Positions 52,089-60,765 of a DNA stretch of 64,000 nt are shown here, in pieces. Position 1 is the first letter of the stretch, and the number at the start of each line of letters is the position of its first letter. The notes under the pieces are model-generated. The model saw nothing but the letters and a program-made list of their open reading frames with translations, did no database searches and was not told the origin of the DNA. The stretch spans positions 1-64,000 of the forward strand of contig NZ_FQWQ01000005.1 of assembly GCF_900129725.1 (NCBI RefSeq). Direction: 5' to 3'. The stretch is from Chryseolinea serpens (GTDB lineage: Bacteria; Bacteroidota; Bacteroidia; Cytophagales; Cyclobacteriaceae). The position numbers and the translations under genes were made by a program.

Positions 52089-53570
52089 ATGAGTCGGCCC
52101 AGTCGGATATTCCGCGTCTTCTTGTTGCTTGTGCTGATTTGCTTTTCCTGTAATGAGGAGAAGAAAGTTGATTTTTTTTCCAAGCCCGAAGTCAATGTCG
52201 ACCTCGCCGCCATCAAAAAACGGGGCTACATCAACGCACTGGTCGACAACAATTCCATCAGCTATTTTATTTACAAGGGTCACCCGATGGGGTATGAGTA
52301 TGAGCTGTTGCAACTTTTAGCAAAACATCTCGACGTTTCGTTAAAAATAAAAGTGACGTCCGGTGTAGAACTCGCTATTCAGCAACTGAACAAAGGCGAA
52401 GGCGACATCATTGCCTTTCCGCTCACCATCAACAAGGCCCGGCGCAAACTCGTAACGTTCACGCGCCCGCATTTCAATACCTACCAGGTGCTCGTGCAAC
52501 GCAAACCCAGCAATTGGCGCAAGCTCACCCCCGATGCCCTGGAAGAAAATATGCTGCGCAACCCCGCCGATCTCATCGGAAAAGAAGTACACGTCATTCA
52601 AGGCACAAGCTATGAGATGCGGTTGAAGAATTTGTCGGAAGAGTTGGGGGGTGATATTCTGATTAAACAGGATACCCTCATCGCTGAAAGCGAATCGCTC
52701 ATCCGCAAGGTGGCTTTGGGAGAGATCGACTACACCTTGGCCGACCACACAATGGCCCGCGTGAATGCCGCATACTATCCCAACATCGATGTGAACACCG
52801 TGCTGAGCGTACCCCAGCAAATTGCCTGGGCTGTGCGGCTGAATTCGCCGGAGCTGGTGAAGGTGATCGACGAATGGCTGGTGAAGATCAAGCGGGAATC
52901 GACGTTCATGGTGATCTACAACCGCTACTTCAAAAGCCCGCGCACCTCGCTGGTGCGCATGAACAGCGACTACTCTTCGCTGGGCGGCAACAAACTTTCT
53001 CCCTACGACGACCTGATCAAAGAAGGCGCCGCCAGCTTAGGCTGGGACTGGCGCTTACTGGCTTCCGTAGTATATCAGGAATCAAAATTCACGTTGCATA
53101 ACGTCTCGTGGGCCGGTGCCAAGGGGCTCATGCAATTGATGCCCGCCACCGCGAAACGTTTTGGTGCCAAGGACCTGAACGATCCTCAACAGAATATTCA
53201 TGCCGGTGTGAACTACCTGAAATATCTCGACAAGTATTGGATGAAAAGCATCTCCGACCCCAACGAGCGTCTGAAGTTTGTGCTGGCTTCCTACAACGCC
53301 GGCCTCGCCCACATCATCGACGCCCGCAAGCTTTGTCGCAAATACCAGAAGGACCCCAGCAAGTGGGATGACAACGTGGAGTACTTCCTGCTAAAAAAAT
53401 CGGAACCGAAATATTATCGCGACCCCGTTGCCAACGCCGGCTATTGCAAATGTGAGGAACCGGTGAACTATGTGAAAGATGTGCTGGACCGTTTCGAGCA
53501 ATACAAATACCACATCAAGCTTCCTGAATTCGACGAACAAGCTGTTCAAAATCTAAAGTCTGCCAGGTAG
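52089..53570 (+). CDS. mltF: MltF-type lytic transglycosylase lipoprotein
   Basis: The protein cleaves peptidoglycan glycan strands. It has 493 residues and starts at MSRPSRIFRV, giving a lipoprotein signal with Cys21 in LICFSCNEE. A solute-binding-protein-like domain covers about 40-275 (ALVDNNSISYFIYKGHPMGYEYE, IIAFPLTINKARRKLVTFTRP). The SLT domain covers about 310-440, with the catalytic Glu near 331 in SVVYQESKF, AGAKGLMQLMPATAKRFG near 343-360 and LASYNAGLAH near 398-407. This two-domain order is that of MltF. Its 3' end overlaps the convergent kmo gene by 56 bases. Confidence 0.9.
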   Translation: MSRPSRIFRVFLLLVLICFSCNEEKKVDFFSKPEVNVDLAAIKKRGYINALVDNNSISYFIYKGHPMGYEYELLQLLAKHLDVSLKIKVTSGVELAIQQLNKGEGDIIAFPLTINKARRKLVTFTRPHFNTYQVLVQRKPSNWRKLTPDALEENMLRNPADLIGKEVHVIQGTSYEMRLKNLSEELGGDILIKQDTLIAESESLIRKVALGEIDYTLADHTMARVNAAYYPNIDVNTVLSVPQQIAWAVRLNSPELVKVIDEWLVKIKRESTFMVIYNRYFKSPRTSLVRMNSDYSSLGGNKLSPYDDLIKEGAASLGWDWRLLASVVYQESKFTLHNVSWAGAKGLMQLMPATAKRFGAKDLNDPQQNIHAGVNYLKYLDKYWMKSISDPNERLKFVLASYNAGLAHIIDARKLCRKYQKDPSKWDDNVEYFLLKKSEPKYYRDPVANAGYCKCEEPVNYVKDVLDRFEQYKYHIKLPEFDEQAVQNLKSAR

Positions 53571-54855
53571 TGGCAATGTCGGGCCGCTGCATCACCTCGT
53601 CCATGATCCGTTTTTGTTTTTGCCCCAACGCATAGGCTTGGCTATAGGGAATGTTCTCGTGGAAAGTAACCATCGAGTATTGCGGGATCCATTGTGTGGG
53701 ATAGAGTTCGTGCAGGCGCGCCTCGATCTTTTTTCGCAAAAGAAAATCAGCATCCGCTACGAGATCGCGCATCTCGATGAAATTGTCCAACGCCAATTTT
53801 GCAATGGCGTCGGTGTCCTTCTTTCGTTGTGATTGAAAGGCAGGCAACGCGCGTTCCCAATTGTCGTGATATTGATCGAGCAGTTGGTTTAGGATGTGAC
53901 AATCTTCAAATCCAGCGTTCATACCCTGCCCGTAGAAGGGAACGATGGCATGGGCAGCATCGCCGATGACCAGCGTTTTGTTTTTTACCCAAGGAAAGCA
54001 TTTTATGGTGACCAGCGATCCGGTGGGGTGTTCGCGGTAATCTTTTAGCAGGTCGGGCATGAGCGCCACCGCATCCGGAAAAGTGGTTTTAAAAAATGTG
54101 GTGATCTCGTCTGCCGTTTTTAAAGACGAAAACGATGTGGCGCCTTCGAACGGAAAGAACAATGTGCACGTGAAACTGCCGTCGGGATTTGGCAACGCGA
54201 TCATCATAAAACTTTCGCGCGGCCAGATGTGCAACGCATTTTTTTCCAACGGGAAAGTGCCTCCCGCCCCGGCTGGGATCTGCAGCTCTTTATAGCCGTG
54301 TTCGATGTAGTCTTGCGAGAGATCAAAGCGGTCCGTAAACTGCATGGCGAGCCGTATGGATGAAAAGGCACCGTCGGCGCCGATAAGGCGATCGAACGTC
54401 AACGTTTTTTCGGCGTCGTTTTGCTGCAGCGTTAAAGTGGTGGTGTCGAGATTGACCTGCACGACGCGTTGGTTAAAATGAAAACGCACGCCAAGCGCTT
54501 CGGCCCGATCCATCAACACAGCGTTCAGGCCGCTGCGGGAAATGGAATTGATGAACTCTCCTTCCTTGCCATAGGGTTGTTTGGTGATCTCCCCTTTCAG
54601 GTTGTGCATGGCGCGGCCGTGCATGGGGATGGCCGTGGCCCGAAGCTGTTCGGCCAGTCCCACTTCTTCCAGCGCGCGGATGCCGCGGTTGCTCAGGGCG
54701 AGATTGATGGAACGTCCTCCATCCAAAACCTGCGACCGCAGATCGGGACGGCGTTCAAAAACTTCCACGCGATAGCCGCGCTTGGCGAGATAGATGGCCA
54801 GCAGCGAGCCCACAAGGCCTGCACCGGCGATGGCAATGTGTTGGTCTTTTTTCAC
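53515..54855 (-). CDS. kmo: Kynurenine 3-monooxygenase
   Basis: The FAD enzyme hydroxylates kynurenine to 3-hydroxykynurenine. The 446-residue protein has the dinucleotide fold IAGAGLVGSLLAIYLAKRGY near 9-28, LSNRGIRALEEVGL near 54-67, IGADGAFSSIR near 158-168 and TLVIGDAAHAIVPFYGQGMNAGFED near 297-321 for the flavin. The C-terminal region is the hydrophobic helical KMO type. It overlaps kynU by 4 bases as the third gene of the minus-strand haaO-kynU-kmo operon. Confidence 0.93.
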   Translation of the reverse strand: MKKDQHIAIAGAGLVGSLLAIYLAKRGYRVEVFERRPDLRSQVLDGGRSINLALSNRGIRALEEVGLAEQLRATAIPMHGRAMHNLKGEITKQPYGKEGEFINSISRSGLNAVLMDRAEALGVRFHFNQRVVQVNLDTTTLTLQQNDAEKTLTFDRLIGADGAFSSIRLAMQFTDRFDLSQDYIEHGYKELQIPAGAGGTFPLEKNALHIWPRESFMMIALPNPDGSFTCTLFFPFEGATSFSSLKTADEITTFFKTTFPDAVALMPDLLKDYREHPTGSLVTIKCFPWVKNKTLVIGDAAHAIVPFYGQGMNAGFEDCHILNQLLDQYHDNWERALPAFQSQRKKDTDAIAKLALDNFIEMRDLVADADFLLRKKIEARLHELYPTQWIPQYSMVTFHENIPYSQAYALGQKQKRIMDEVMQRPDIATTWQTLDFEQLVRRIQEA

Positions 54856-56120
54856 TTCAATGCTTTCTTGAACAAGAGTCCTAACTGGAACACGTCTTCA
54901 AACGAGTTGTATAGCGGTGCGGGGGCGAGCCGGATCACATCGGGTTCGCGCCAATCTACGATCGCACCGGCTTTTGTGAGGGCTTTGAATATTTTTTTAC
55001 CATCCTTTTTCATCAGCAACGAAAGTTGTGCGCCGCGTTCGTCGGGGGATGAAGGGGTGAGGAGGGTGAAATATTTTTCACTGACGTCCATTTCCTTCAA
55101 CAAGAATTCGAGGTATCCGGTCAGCAAAATACTTTTTGTCCGCACAGCCTTCATGCCAGCGTCTTGAAAGATCTCCAGTGCGGCCAGGTGCGCAGCGCTT
55201 TGAAAGATGGGAACGTTGGAGAGTTGCCAGCCATCAATGCCTTCCATCGGCTTAAAGCCTTTCAGCATTTGGAACCGCTCTTTCTCCACTTGCCCCCACC
55301 AGCCGGCAAGTCGTGGGCCGGAGAAATTTTTTGCGTGTCGCTCGTGTATGAATGCGCCGGCGATCGCGCCCGGTCCGGAGTTCAAATATTTATAGCTGCA
55401 CCACACAGCAAAATCGACATCGTCTTTGTGTAAAGACAAAGGAACGTTGCCCACGGCATGGGCAAGGTCAAAGCCCACCACGGCCCCGGCGTGTTTGCCG
55501 GCTTGCGTGATGCGCGCGATGTCAAAAAATTGTCCCGTATAATATTGCACACCACCGAAGATCACCAGCGCCAATTCGTCGCGATGGGTTTCGATGGCGG
55601 CTAGAATGTCGTCTGTGCGTAAGGTGTATTCGCCATCGCGCGGTTTCAATTCCACCAGGGCTTTGTCGGGATCGAGTCCGTGGAATTTGAGCTGCGATTC
55701 GAATGCGTATTGGTCGGACGAAAACGCGCCGCTCTCGGTGATGATCTTGTAGCGTTTTGGCGTGGGCGTGTAGAACGAGATCAGCATGAGGTGCAAATTC
55801 ACCGTGAGCTGGTTCATGGCCACCACTTCCGTGGGCTTTGCACCGACTACGGACGCCAGCGCCTTTTTGGTAAGCTTATGATAATACATCCAGGGACGAC
55901 GCGCGTGCACGTGCCCTTCCACGCCTAATGCGGCCCAGTCCTCCAACTCCTCCAGTAAGAATCGTTTGGTGGTCTTGGGTTGAAGGCCGAGGGAATTGCC
56001 CGTAAAATATAAAGCGGTCTTCCCGTTCACTACAGGGATGTGGAACTTGGATCGGAACGACCGCAGCGGGTCCTGGCGATCCATAGCCTTGGCAAAGTGA
56101 TGTGTGTTTTCGAAAGTCAT
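54852..56120 (-). CDS. kynU: Kynureninase
   Basis: The PLP enzyme cleaves 3-hydroxykynurenine to 3-hydroxyanthranilate and alanine. The 422-residue protein has LYFTGNSLGLQPKTTKRFLLEE near 37-58, AMNQLTVNLHLML near 106, VGFDLAHAVGNVPLSLHKDDVDFA near 221-244, and the cofactor Lys in VWCSYKYLNSGPG near 245-257. Length and motifs are normal. It overlaps the haaO stop by one base (TAATG) and the kmo start by four, so all three are translationally coupled. Confidence 0.95.
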   Translation of the reverse strand: MTFENTHHFAKAMDRQDPLRSFRSKFHIPVVNGKTALYFTGNSLGLQPKTTKRFLLEELEDWAALGVEGHVHARRPWMYYHKLTKKALASVVGAKPTEVVAMNQLTVNLHLMLISFYTPTPKRYKIITESGAFSSDQYAFESQLKFHGLDPDKALVELKPRDGEYTLRTDDILAAIETHRDELALVIFGGVQYYTGQFFDIARITQAGKHAGAVVGFDLAHAVGNVPLSLHKDDVDFAVWCSYKYLNSGPGAIAGAFIHERHAKNFSGPRLAGWWGQVEKERFQMLKGFKPMEGIDGWQLSNVPIFQSAAHLAALEIFQDAGMKAVRTKSILLTGYLEFLLKEMDVSEKYFTLLTPSSPDERGAQLSLLMKKDGKKIFKALTKAGAIVDWREPDVIRLAPAPLYNSFEDVFQLGLLFKKALK

Positions 56121-56650
56121 TATACAAAGCGGGGGTCGGCTTCCATCACGGTGCCACAGCGTTTGCAGGTACGCAAATCCTTGGAGGCATAAAATTCGCG
56201 GAAGCGGGGAAGAAAATCTTTTTCGATGTTGTCGAGGTGAAAGCGGTATTCGTGAAGCAGGGTGTTGCAGTTCTCACAATACCATTGCAGGCCATCGAGC
56301 GTGTTGGGGTCTTCGCGTTTCACTTCAATGACCAGCCCAATGCTGCCGGCGGGCCGCGCCGGTTGGTGCGGCACACGTGAGGGGAGCAAGAACATCTCGC
56401 CTTCTTTGATGGGGATCTCCACGGCCTTGCCATCTTCCTGGATGGTCACTTTGATATCACCTTCCAATTGGTAGAACAGTTCTTCTGTTTCGTTGAAGTG
56501 ATAATCTTTGCGGGCATTGGGTCCGCCCACGATCATCACGATATAGTCGCCGGCGTCGGCGTACAGATTTTTGTTTCCTACGGGTGGCTTCAGCAGGTCG
56601 CGGTTGGAGTCGATCCATGCTTTGAGGTTGAACGGTCTGCGAACGGACAT
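56120..56650 (-). CDS. haaO: 3-hydroxyanthranilate 3,4-dioxygenase
   Basis: The iron enzyme opens 3-hydroxyanthranilate to 2-amino-3-carboxymuconate semialdehyde, which cyclises to quinolinate, the NAD precursor. The 176-residue protein is a cupin with metal ligands His51, Glu57 and His95 (YHFNETEELFYQLEGD, VPHQPARP). A C-terminal rubredoxin-like iron site has Cys125, Cys128, Cys162 and Cys165 (CENC, CKRC), as in the bacterial enzyme. It is the first gene of the haaO-kynU-kmo operon and divergent from the SDR gene across 109 bases. Confidence 0.95.
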   Translation of the reverse strand: MSVRRPFNLKAWIDSNRDLLKPPVGNKNLYADAGDYIVMIVGGPNARKDYHFNETEELFYQLEGDIKVTIQEDGKAVEIPIKEGEMFLLPSRVPHQPARPAGSIGLVIEVKREDPNTLDGLQWYCENCNTLLHEYRFHLDNIEKDFLPRFREFYASKDLRTCKRCGTVMEADPRFV

Positions 56651-56759
56651 AGCTTCGGGTTTGTTTAGTTAGGAAACAAGGCGATGAAAAAAACAGTTTT
56701 CAGACCTGCCCTTTATTCATTAAAATTACTAAGAATTTTCATCCACACGACAACTTGAA

Positions 56760-57545
56760 ATGAATCTCGATCTAAAAGGCAAACGGGCCATGGTGTGCGG
56801 CAGTACGCAGGGCATAGGAAAAGCAGCGGCTGTCGAACTGGCCTTGCTGGGGGCCAGCATCACGCTGGTGGCACGCAACGAAGAAGCCTTGAAAGAAGTG
56901 GCGGCCCAACTCCAAACCGGTGCAGGTCAGCAACATGACTATATCGTCGCCGATTTTTCTTTTCCCGACGACCTGAAAAAAAAGGCCGAAGCCTATGGCG
57001 CTAAAAACACGGTCCATATCCTGGTGAACAACACCGGCGGTCCTCCGGCAGGCGATGCGTTGCAAGCCGAACCCGACGATTTTGTGAAGGCCTTTTCAAG
57101 TCACCTGCTTTGCAATCACATTTTGGTAAAGATCGTCGTGCCCGGCATGAAACAAGCATCCTATGGCAGGATCATCAACGTGATCTCTACTTCCGTAAAA
57201 ATTCCGATCCGCGGATTGGGCGTTTCCAACACCGTGCGCGGCGCCGTGGCCAACTGGTCTAAAACGTTGTCGGTGGAGCTGGCGCCCTTTGGCATCACCG
57301 TAAACAATGTGCTCCCCGGTGCGTCCATGACGTCACGTCTTGAATCGATCATCAGAACCAGGGCAGAGAAAACCGGAAAAACATACGAAGCCGTGAAACA
57401 CGAGATGGCGGCCGAAGTGCCCGCCGGAAGAATTTCCGACCCCAGTGAAATTGCCAACGCCATTGCCTTCCTGGCCACGCCCGCAGCCGGCTACATCAAT
57501 GGGATCAACGTGCCCGTCGACGGCGGCAGAACCGGAAGCCTATAA
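56760..57545 (+). CDS. SDR-family protein with altered active site
   Basis: The 261-residue protein has the SDR cofactor motif VCGSTQGIGKAAAVELALLGA near 12-32, NNTGGPPAG near 90-98 and PVDGGRTGSL at the end. The catalytic Tyr-x3-Lys is replaced: the expected stretch reads GLGVSNTVRGAVANWSKTLS near 154-173, so Tyr becomes Ser and Lys becomes Arg, although the upstream Ser (VISTSV) is kept. It is the first of a two-gene unit with the aldehyde dehydrogenase, three bases apart, next to kynurenine genes. A role in that pathway is inferred. Confidence 0.88.
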   Translation: MNLDLKGKRAMVCGSTQGIGKAAAVELALLGASITLVARNEEALKEVAAQLQTGAGQQHDYIVADFSFPDDLKKKAEAYGAKNTVHILVNNTGGPPAGDALQAEPDDFVKAFSSHLLCNHILVKIVVPGMKQASYGRIINVISTSVKIPIRGLGVSNTVRGAVANWSKTLSVELAPFGITVNNVLPGASMTSRLESIIRTRAEKTGKTYEAVKHEMAAEVPAGRISDPSEIANAIAFLATPAAGYINGINVPVDGGRTGSL

Positions 57546-57548
57546 ACC

Positions 57549-58991
57549 ATGGAAAAGATCCTGAACTATATCGACGGCGCATTCGAAGCGCCTTGCAGCG
57601 ACCAATACCTCGACAACTATGATCCCTCCATCGGGAAAGTCTACAGTCTCATCCCGGACTCCGACGAGCGCGATGTAAACAAAGCCGTTGACGCGGCCAC
57701 CAGGGCGTTCCCTGCCTGGTCAACCCTCCCCGCGCAAGAGCGATCGAATATCCTGCAAAAATTAGCCGACCTCATCGACCGCGATCTCGACAAACTCGCC
57801 CTGGCCGAGAGCGTCGACAATGGCAAGCCCGTTAGCCTGGCCCGCAGGTTAGACATTCCCCGCGCGTCGGCAAACATCCGCTTCTTCGCCACCGCCATTT
57901 TGCACACGTCAACGGAGACACATATCACCGATGCAGAGGCGATCAACTACACCACCCATGCGCCGATCGGCGTGGCCGGTTGCATATCGCCCTGGAATCT
58001 TCCGTTGTATTTGTTCTCCTGGAAGATCGCTCCCGCGTTGGCCGCGGGCTGCACCGTGGTGGGTAAACCATCGGAGCTCACGCCGATGACTGCATTTTTA
58101 TTTTCGAAATTATGTGTGGAGGCCGGTCTGCCAAAAGGTGTCCTCAACATTGTGCATGGCCTGGGTGCCAAGGCAGGACAAGCCATCGCAGAGCATCCCG
58201 GCGTGGCAGCCATCTCGTTCACCGGAGGCACCGTCACCGGAAAGAAAATAGCCGCCACGGCCGCGCCGATGTTTAAAAAACTGTCGCTGGAACTCGGCGG
58301 AAAAAATCCCAACATCATTTTTGCCGATTGTGATTTTGAAAATGCTGTCGCCACCTCCATCCAATCGTCCTTCGCCAACCAGGGAGAGATCTGTCTCTGT
58401 GGTTCGCGCATTTTTGTAGAGCGCCCGCTTTATGAAAAGTTTGTCGAAGCTTTCGTGAAAAAAACAAAGGCACTGGTTTTGGGTGATCCCCTGTTGAACG
58501 AAACCAACCTTGGCGCGCTGGTCTCGGCGGCACACAAACAAAAGGTGATGTCCTACATACAAACGGCAAAACAGGAGGGCGGAAAAATCCTGACCGGTGG
58601 CAACGCCGTGAACCCAACCGGCCGCTGCGCCGAAGGCTACTTCATCGAACCCACCATCATCACCGGCCTGAACGAACACTGTCGCACCAACCAGGAAGAG
58701 ATCTTCGGCCCCGTGGTCACCATCATGCCCTTCGACACCGAGGCCGAGGCCATAGCCCTCGCCAACAGCACCCCCTATGGCCTCTCCGCCACCTTGTGGA
58801 CCGAAAATCTAAAACGCGCCCACCGCGTATCCGCCGCCGTCAAAAGCGGCATCCTCTGGGTAAACTGCTGGCTCTTCCGCGACCTCCGCACCCCCTTCGG
58901 CGGCATGAAACAATCCGGCGTAGGCCGCGAAGGCGGCTGGCACGCCCTGAAGTTTTTCCTGGAAGTAAAAAACATCTGCATCAAACTATAA
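57549..58991 (+). CDS. Aldehyde dehydrogenase, 2-aminomuconate-semialdehyde type
   Basis: The 480-residue protein is an NAD-type aldehyde dehydrogenase: ISPWNLPLYLFSWKIAPALAAG near 141-162, KPSELTPMTA near 170-179, FTGGTVTGKKI near 224-234, ELGGKNPNIIFADCD near 250-264 with the general-base Glu, and the nucleophile Cys282 in NQGEICLCGSRIFVERP. The double-Cys CLC context and RIFV are typical of the ALDH8A1/aminomuconate semialdehyde dehydrogenase branch. It would oxidise the decarboxylated product of the haaO reaction. The decarboxylase (ACMSD) is not in this window. Confidence 0.9.
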   Translation: MEKILNYIDGAFEAPCSDQYLDNYDPSIGKVYSLIPDSDERDVNKAVDAATRAFPAWSTLPAQERSNILQKLADLIDRDLDKLALAESVDNGKPVSLARRLDIPRASANIRFFATAILHTSTETHITDAEAINYTTHAPIGVAGCISPWNLPLYLFSWKIAPALAAGCTVVGKPSELTPMTAFLFSKLCVEAGLPKGVLNIVHGLGAKAGQAIAEHPGVAAISFTGGTVTGKKIAATAAPMFKKLSLELGGKNPNIIFADCDFENAVATSIQSSFANQGEICLCGSRIFVERPLYEKFVEAFVKKTKALVLGDPLLNETNLGALVSAAHKQKVMSYIQTAKQEGGKILTGGNAVNPTGRCAEGYFIEPTIITGLNEHCRTNQEEIFGPVVTIMPFDTEAEAIALANSTPYGLSATLWTENLKRAHRVSAAVKSGILWVNCWLFRDLRTPFGGMKQSGVGREGGWHALKFFLEVKNICIKL

Positions 58992-59003
58992 ACAAGACCG
59001 GAT

Positions 59004-59129
59004 TTCTGGCTACTGAATACTAACTACTAACTACTAACTACTAACTACTGAATACTAACTACTGGCTACTGAATACTGACTACCAACTCCTGGCTCCTGG
59101 ATTCTGGCTCCTGGTTCCTAACTCCCAAT
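59004..59129. repeat. Heptanucleotide tandem repeat, 18 units
   Basis: The stretch is built of 7-base units without a break: TTCTGGC, TACTGAA, four TACTAAC, TACTGAA, TACTAAC, TACTGGC, TACTGAA, TACTGAC, TACCAAC, TCCTGGC, TCCTGGA, TTCTGGC, TCCTGGT, TCCTAAC, TCCCAAT. The consensus is TACTRRC, and the right half drifts to TCCTRRC. It fills nearly all of the gap between the aldehyde dehydrogenase stop (58991) and the pnuC ATG (59134), ending four bases before that ATG. Such heptamers are known in intergenic DNA of some Bacteroidetes; a function here is open. Confidence 0.9.
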
Positions 59130-59133
59130 CCCC

Positions 59134-59799
59134 ATGCACTTCTTCGACATCCACAATATCTTCTTCAAAGTCCTAAACTACCCCCTAAGCTATCTCGAAT
59201 TTTTCGGCGTACTCTCCGGCCTCATCGCCGTCTGGCTCTCGGCAAAAGCCAACATTCTCAGCTGGCCGGTCGGGATCGTCAACGTGTCCCTTTCTTTTTT
59301 CCTGTACTACCAGGTACAGCTCTACCCGGATATGTTTTTACAAATCTTCTTTTTTGTGACCAACATTTTAGGCTGGTGGCGATGGGCAAACCCTAGGCCG
59401 GGAGAAGAAGATAAGAAGCTGGAGTTGCGCGTCAGCTTCCTGGAAAGAAAACAATTCATCATCGTGTGCCTGATCGGTGTAACGGGCACAGTAGCCGTAG
59501 GCGCCACGGCCAGCCGGCTGCATGAGTGGTTGCCGATGATCTTTGCGTTGCCCAGTGCATTCCCATATGCGGATTCTTTCATCCTGGTCATGAGCATTGT
59601 GACGACCTTTTTTATGATCCAGAAAAAAGTGGAGTGCTGGATCATCTGGATCATCGTGGATGTGTTGGCCACCTATTTATATTTTGTGAAGGACATCATG
59701 TTCTACAGCATCATGTACGCCGTCTTCACCGTCATGGCCAGCTTTGGCTTGTGGAACTGGATCCGTGAGTATAAGTTGTGGAAACAAAGCGCAGTTTAG
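59134..59799 (+). CDS. pnuC: Nicotinamide riboside transporter PnuC
   Basis: The protein moves nicotinamide riboside across the inner membrane. The 221-residue protein has about seven TM helices. The region LEFFGVLSGLIAVWLSAKANILSWPVG near 22-48 (family motif N-x-x-x-WPxG), the Trp-rich NILGWWRWANPRPGE near 87-101 and the closing YAVFTVMASFGLWNWIREYK are typical of PnuC. Its stop is directly followed by the nadR ATG, so transport is coupled to phosphorylation. The heptad repeat ends four bases upstream. Confidence 0.94.
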   Translation: MHFFDIHNIFFKVLNYPLSYLEFFGVLSGLIAVWLSAKANILSWPVGIVNVSLSFFLYYQVQLYPDMFLQIFFFVTNILGWWRWANPRPGEEDKKLELRVSFLERKQFIIVCLIGVTGTVAVGATASRLHEWLPMIFALPSAFPYADSFILVMSIVTTFFMIQKKVECWIIWIIVDVLATYLYFVKDIMFYSIMYAVFTVMASFGLWNWIREYKLWKQSAV

Positions 59800-60765
59800 A
59801 TGAAACGCGGCCTGGTCATCGGAAAATTTATGCCCCTGCATCATGGGCATATTGCCCTCATCAACTTTGCGGCTGTGCGGTGTGATGAGCTCATCGTTTC
59901 CATGAGCTATACGGATCAGGATGCGATCGATCCCGATCTTCGCCTGGGCTGGATCAAATCCATGTTCACCGATCCCAGGATCCGGATCGCCAAGATCAAA
60001 GACGACTTCGACAACGAATCGCTGGCCTTGGATGAGCGCACGGCCCTGTGGGCGCCCGTGATGAAACGAACGTATCCACCGATCGCCATCCTGTTCAGCT
60101 CCGAAGCGTATGGCGAACCTTTTGCGCGCCACCTGCAGGCGGAACACGTGGCCTTTGACCCGGATCGCACGATCGTGCCCGTGTCGGCAACGAAGATCAG
60201 AAACCAACCTTTTCAATATTGGGAACACATACCGGCTGTGGTGCGTCCGTATTTTGTAAAAAAAATATGCTTTTATGGAGCCGAGAGCACCGGCAAGTCG
60301 ACGCTGGCCATGCGCATGGCCGAACACTACAACACAGAATTTGTCCCCGAAGTGGCGCGCGAACTGCTGATCACAAATGACTTCACGGTCGAAGATATCA
60401 TCACCATCGGGCATGCCCATGCACAGCGTGTCGAAGATAAATTAAAAACGGCCAACAAACTTTTGTTCTGCGACACAGACGCCATCACCACACAGATCTA
60501 TTCAAAATATTATCTGAACGTGGTGCCCGGCGTGTTGTATGAACTGGAAGCAAAAGTAAAATATGATTTGTATTTTCTCATGGACATCGATGTGCCCTGG
60601 ATCGAAGACGGCTTGCGCGACCTGGGACACAAACGCCAGGAGATGACCGACATTTTCAAAAGCGCCCTGGAGCAACGCAACATTCCCTACACCACCGTGA
60701 GCGGCGATTTCCAACAGCGCGAAGCCATCGTGCGACACTCCATCGAGCGCCTCTTGAAAGATTAG
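59800..60765 (+). CDS. nadR: NadR: NMN adenylyltransferase and ribosylnicotinamide kinase
   Basis: The bifunctional cytoplasmic enzyme turns imported nicotinamide riboside into NMN and then NAD. The 321-residue protein has the nucleotidyltransferase HHGH at 14-17 in GKFMPLHHGHIAL and VSATKIRNQPFQYWEHIP near 127-144. The kinase domain follows, with P-loop FYGAESTGKSTLA near 158-170 and VPEVARELL near 181. There is no N-terminal HTH of the enterobacterial NadR regulator. It touches pnuC and converges with the sigma factor gene, overlapping it by 4 bases at the 3' ends. Confidence 0.94.
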   Translation: MKRGLVIGKFMPLHHGHIALINFAAVRCDELIVSMSYTDQDAIDPDLRLGWIKSMFTDPRIRIAKIKDDFDNESLALDERTALWAPVMKRTYPPIAILFSSEAYGEPFARHLQAEHVAFDPDRTIVPVSATKIRNQPFQYWEHIPAVVRPYFVKKICFYGAESTGKSTLAMRMAEHYNTEFVPEVARELLITNDFTVEDIITIGHAHAQRVEDKLKTANKLLFCDTDAITTQIYSKYYLNVVPGVLYELEAKVKYDLYFLMDIDVPWIEDGLRDLGHKRQEMTDIFKSALEQRNIPYTTVSGDFQQREAIVRHSIERLLKD

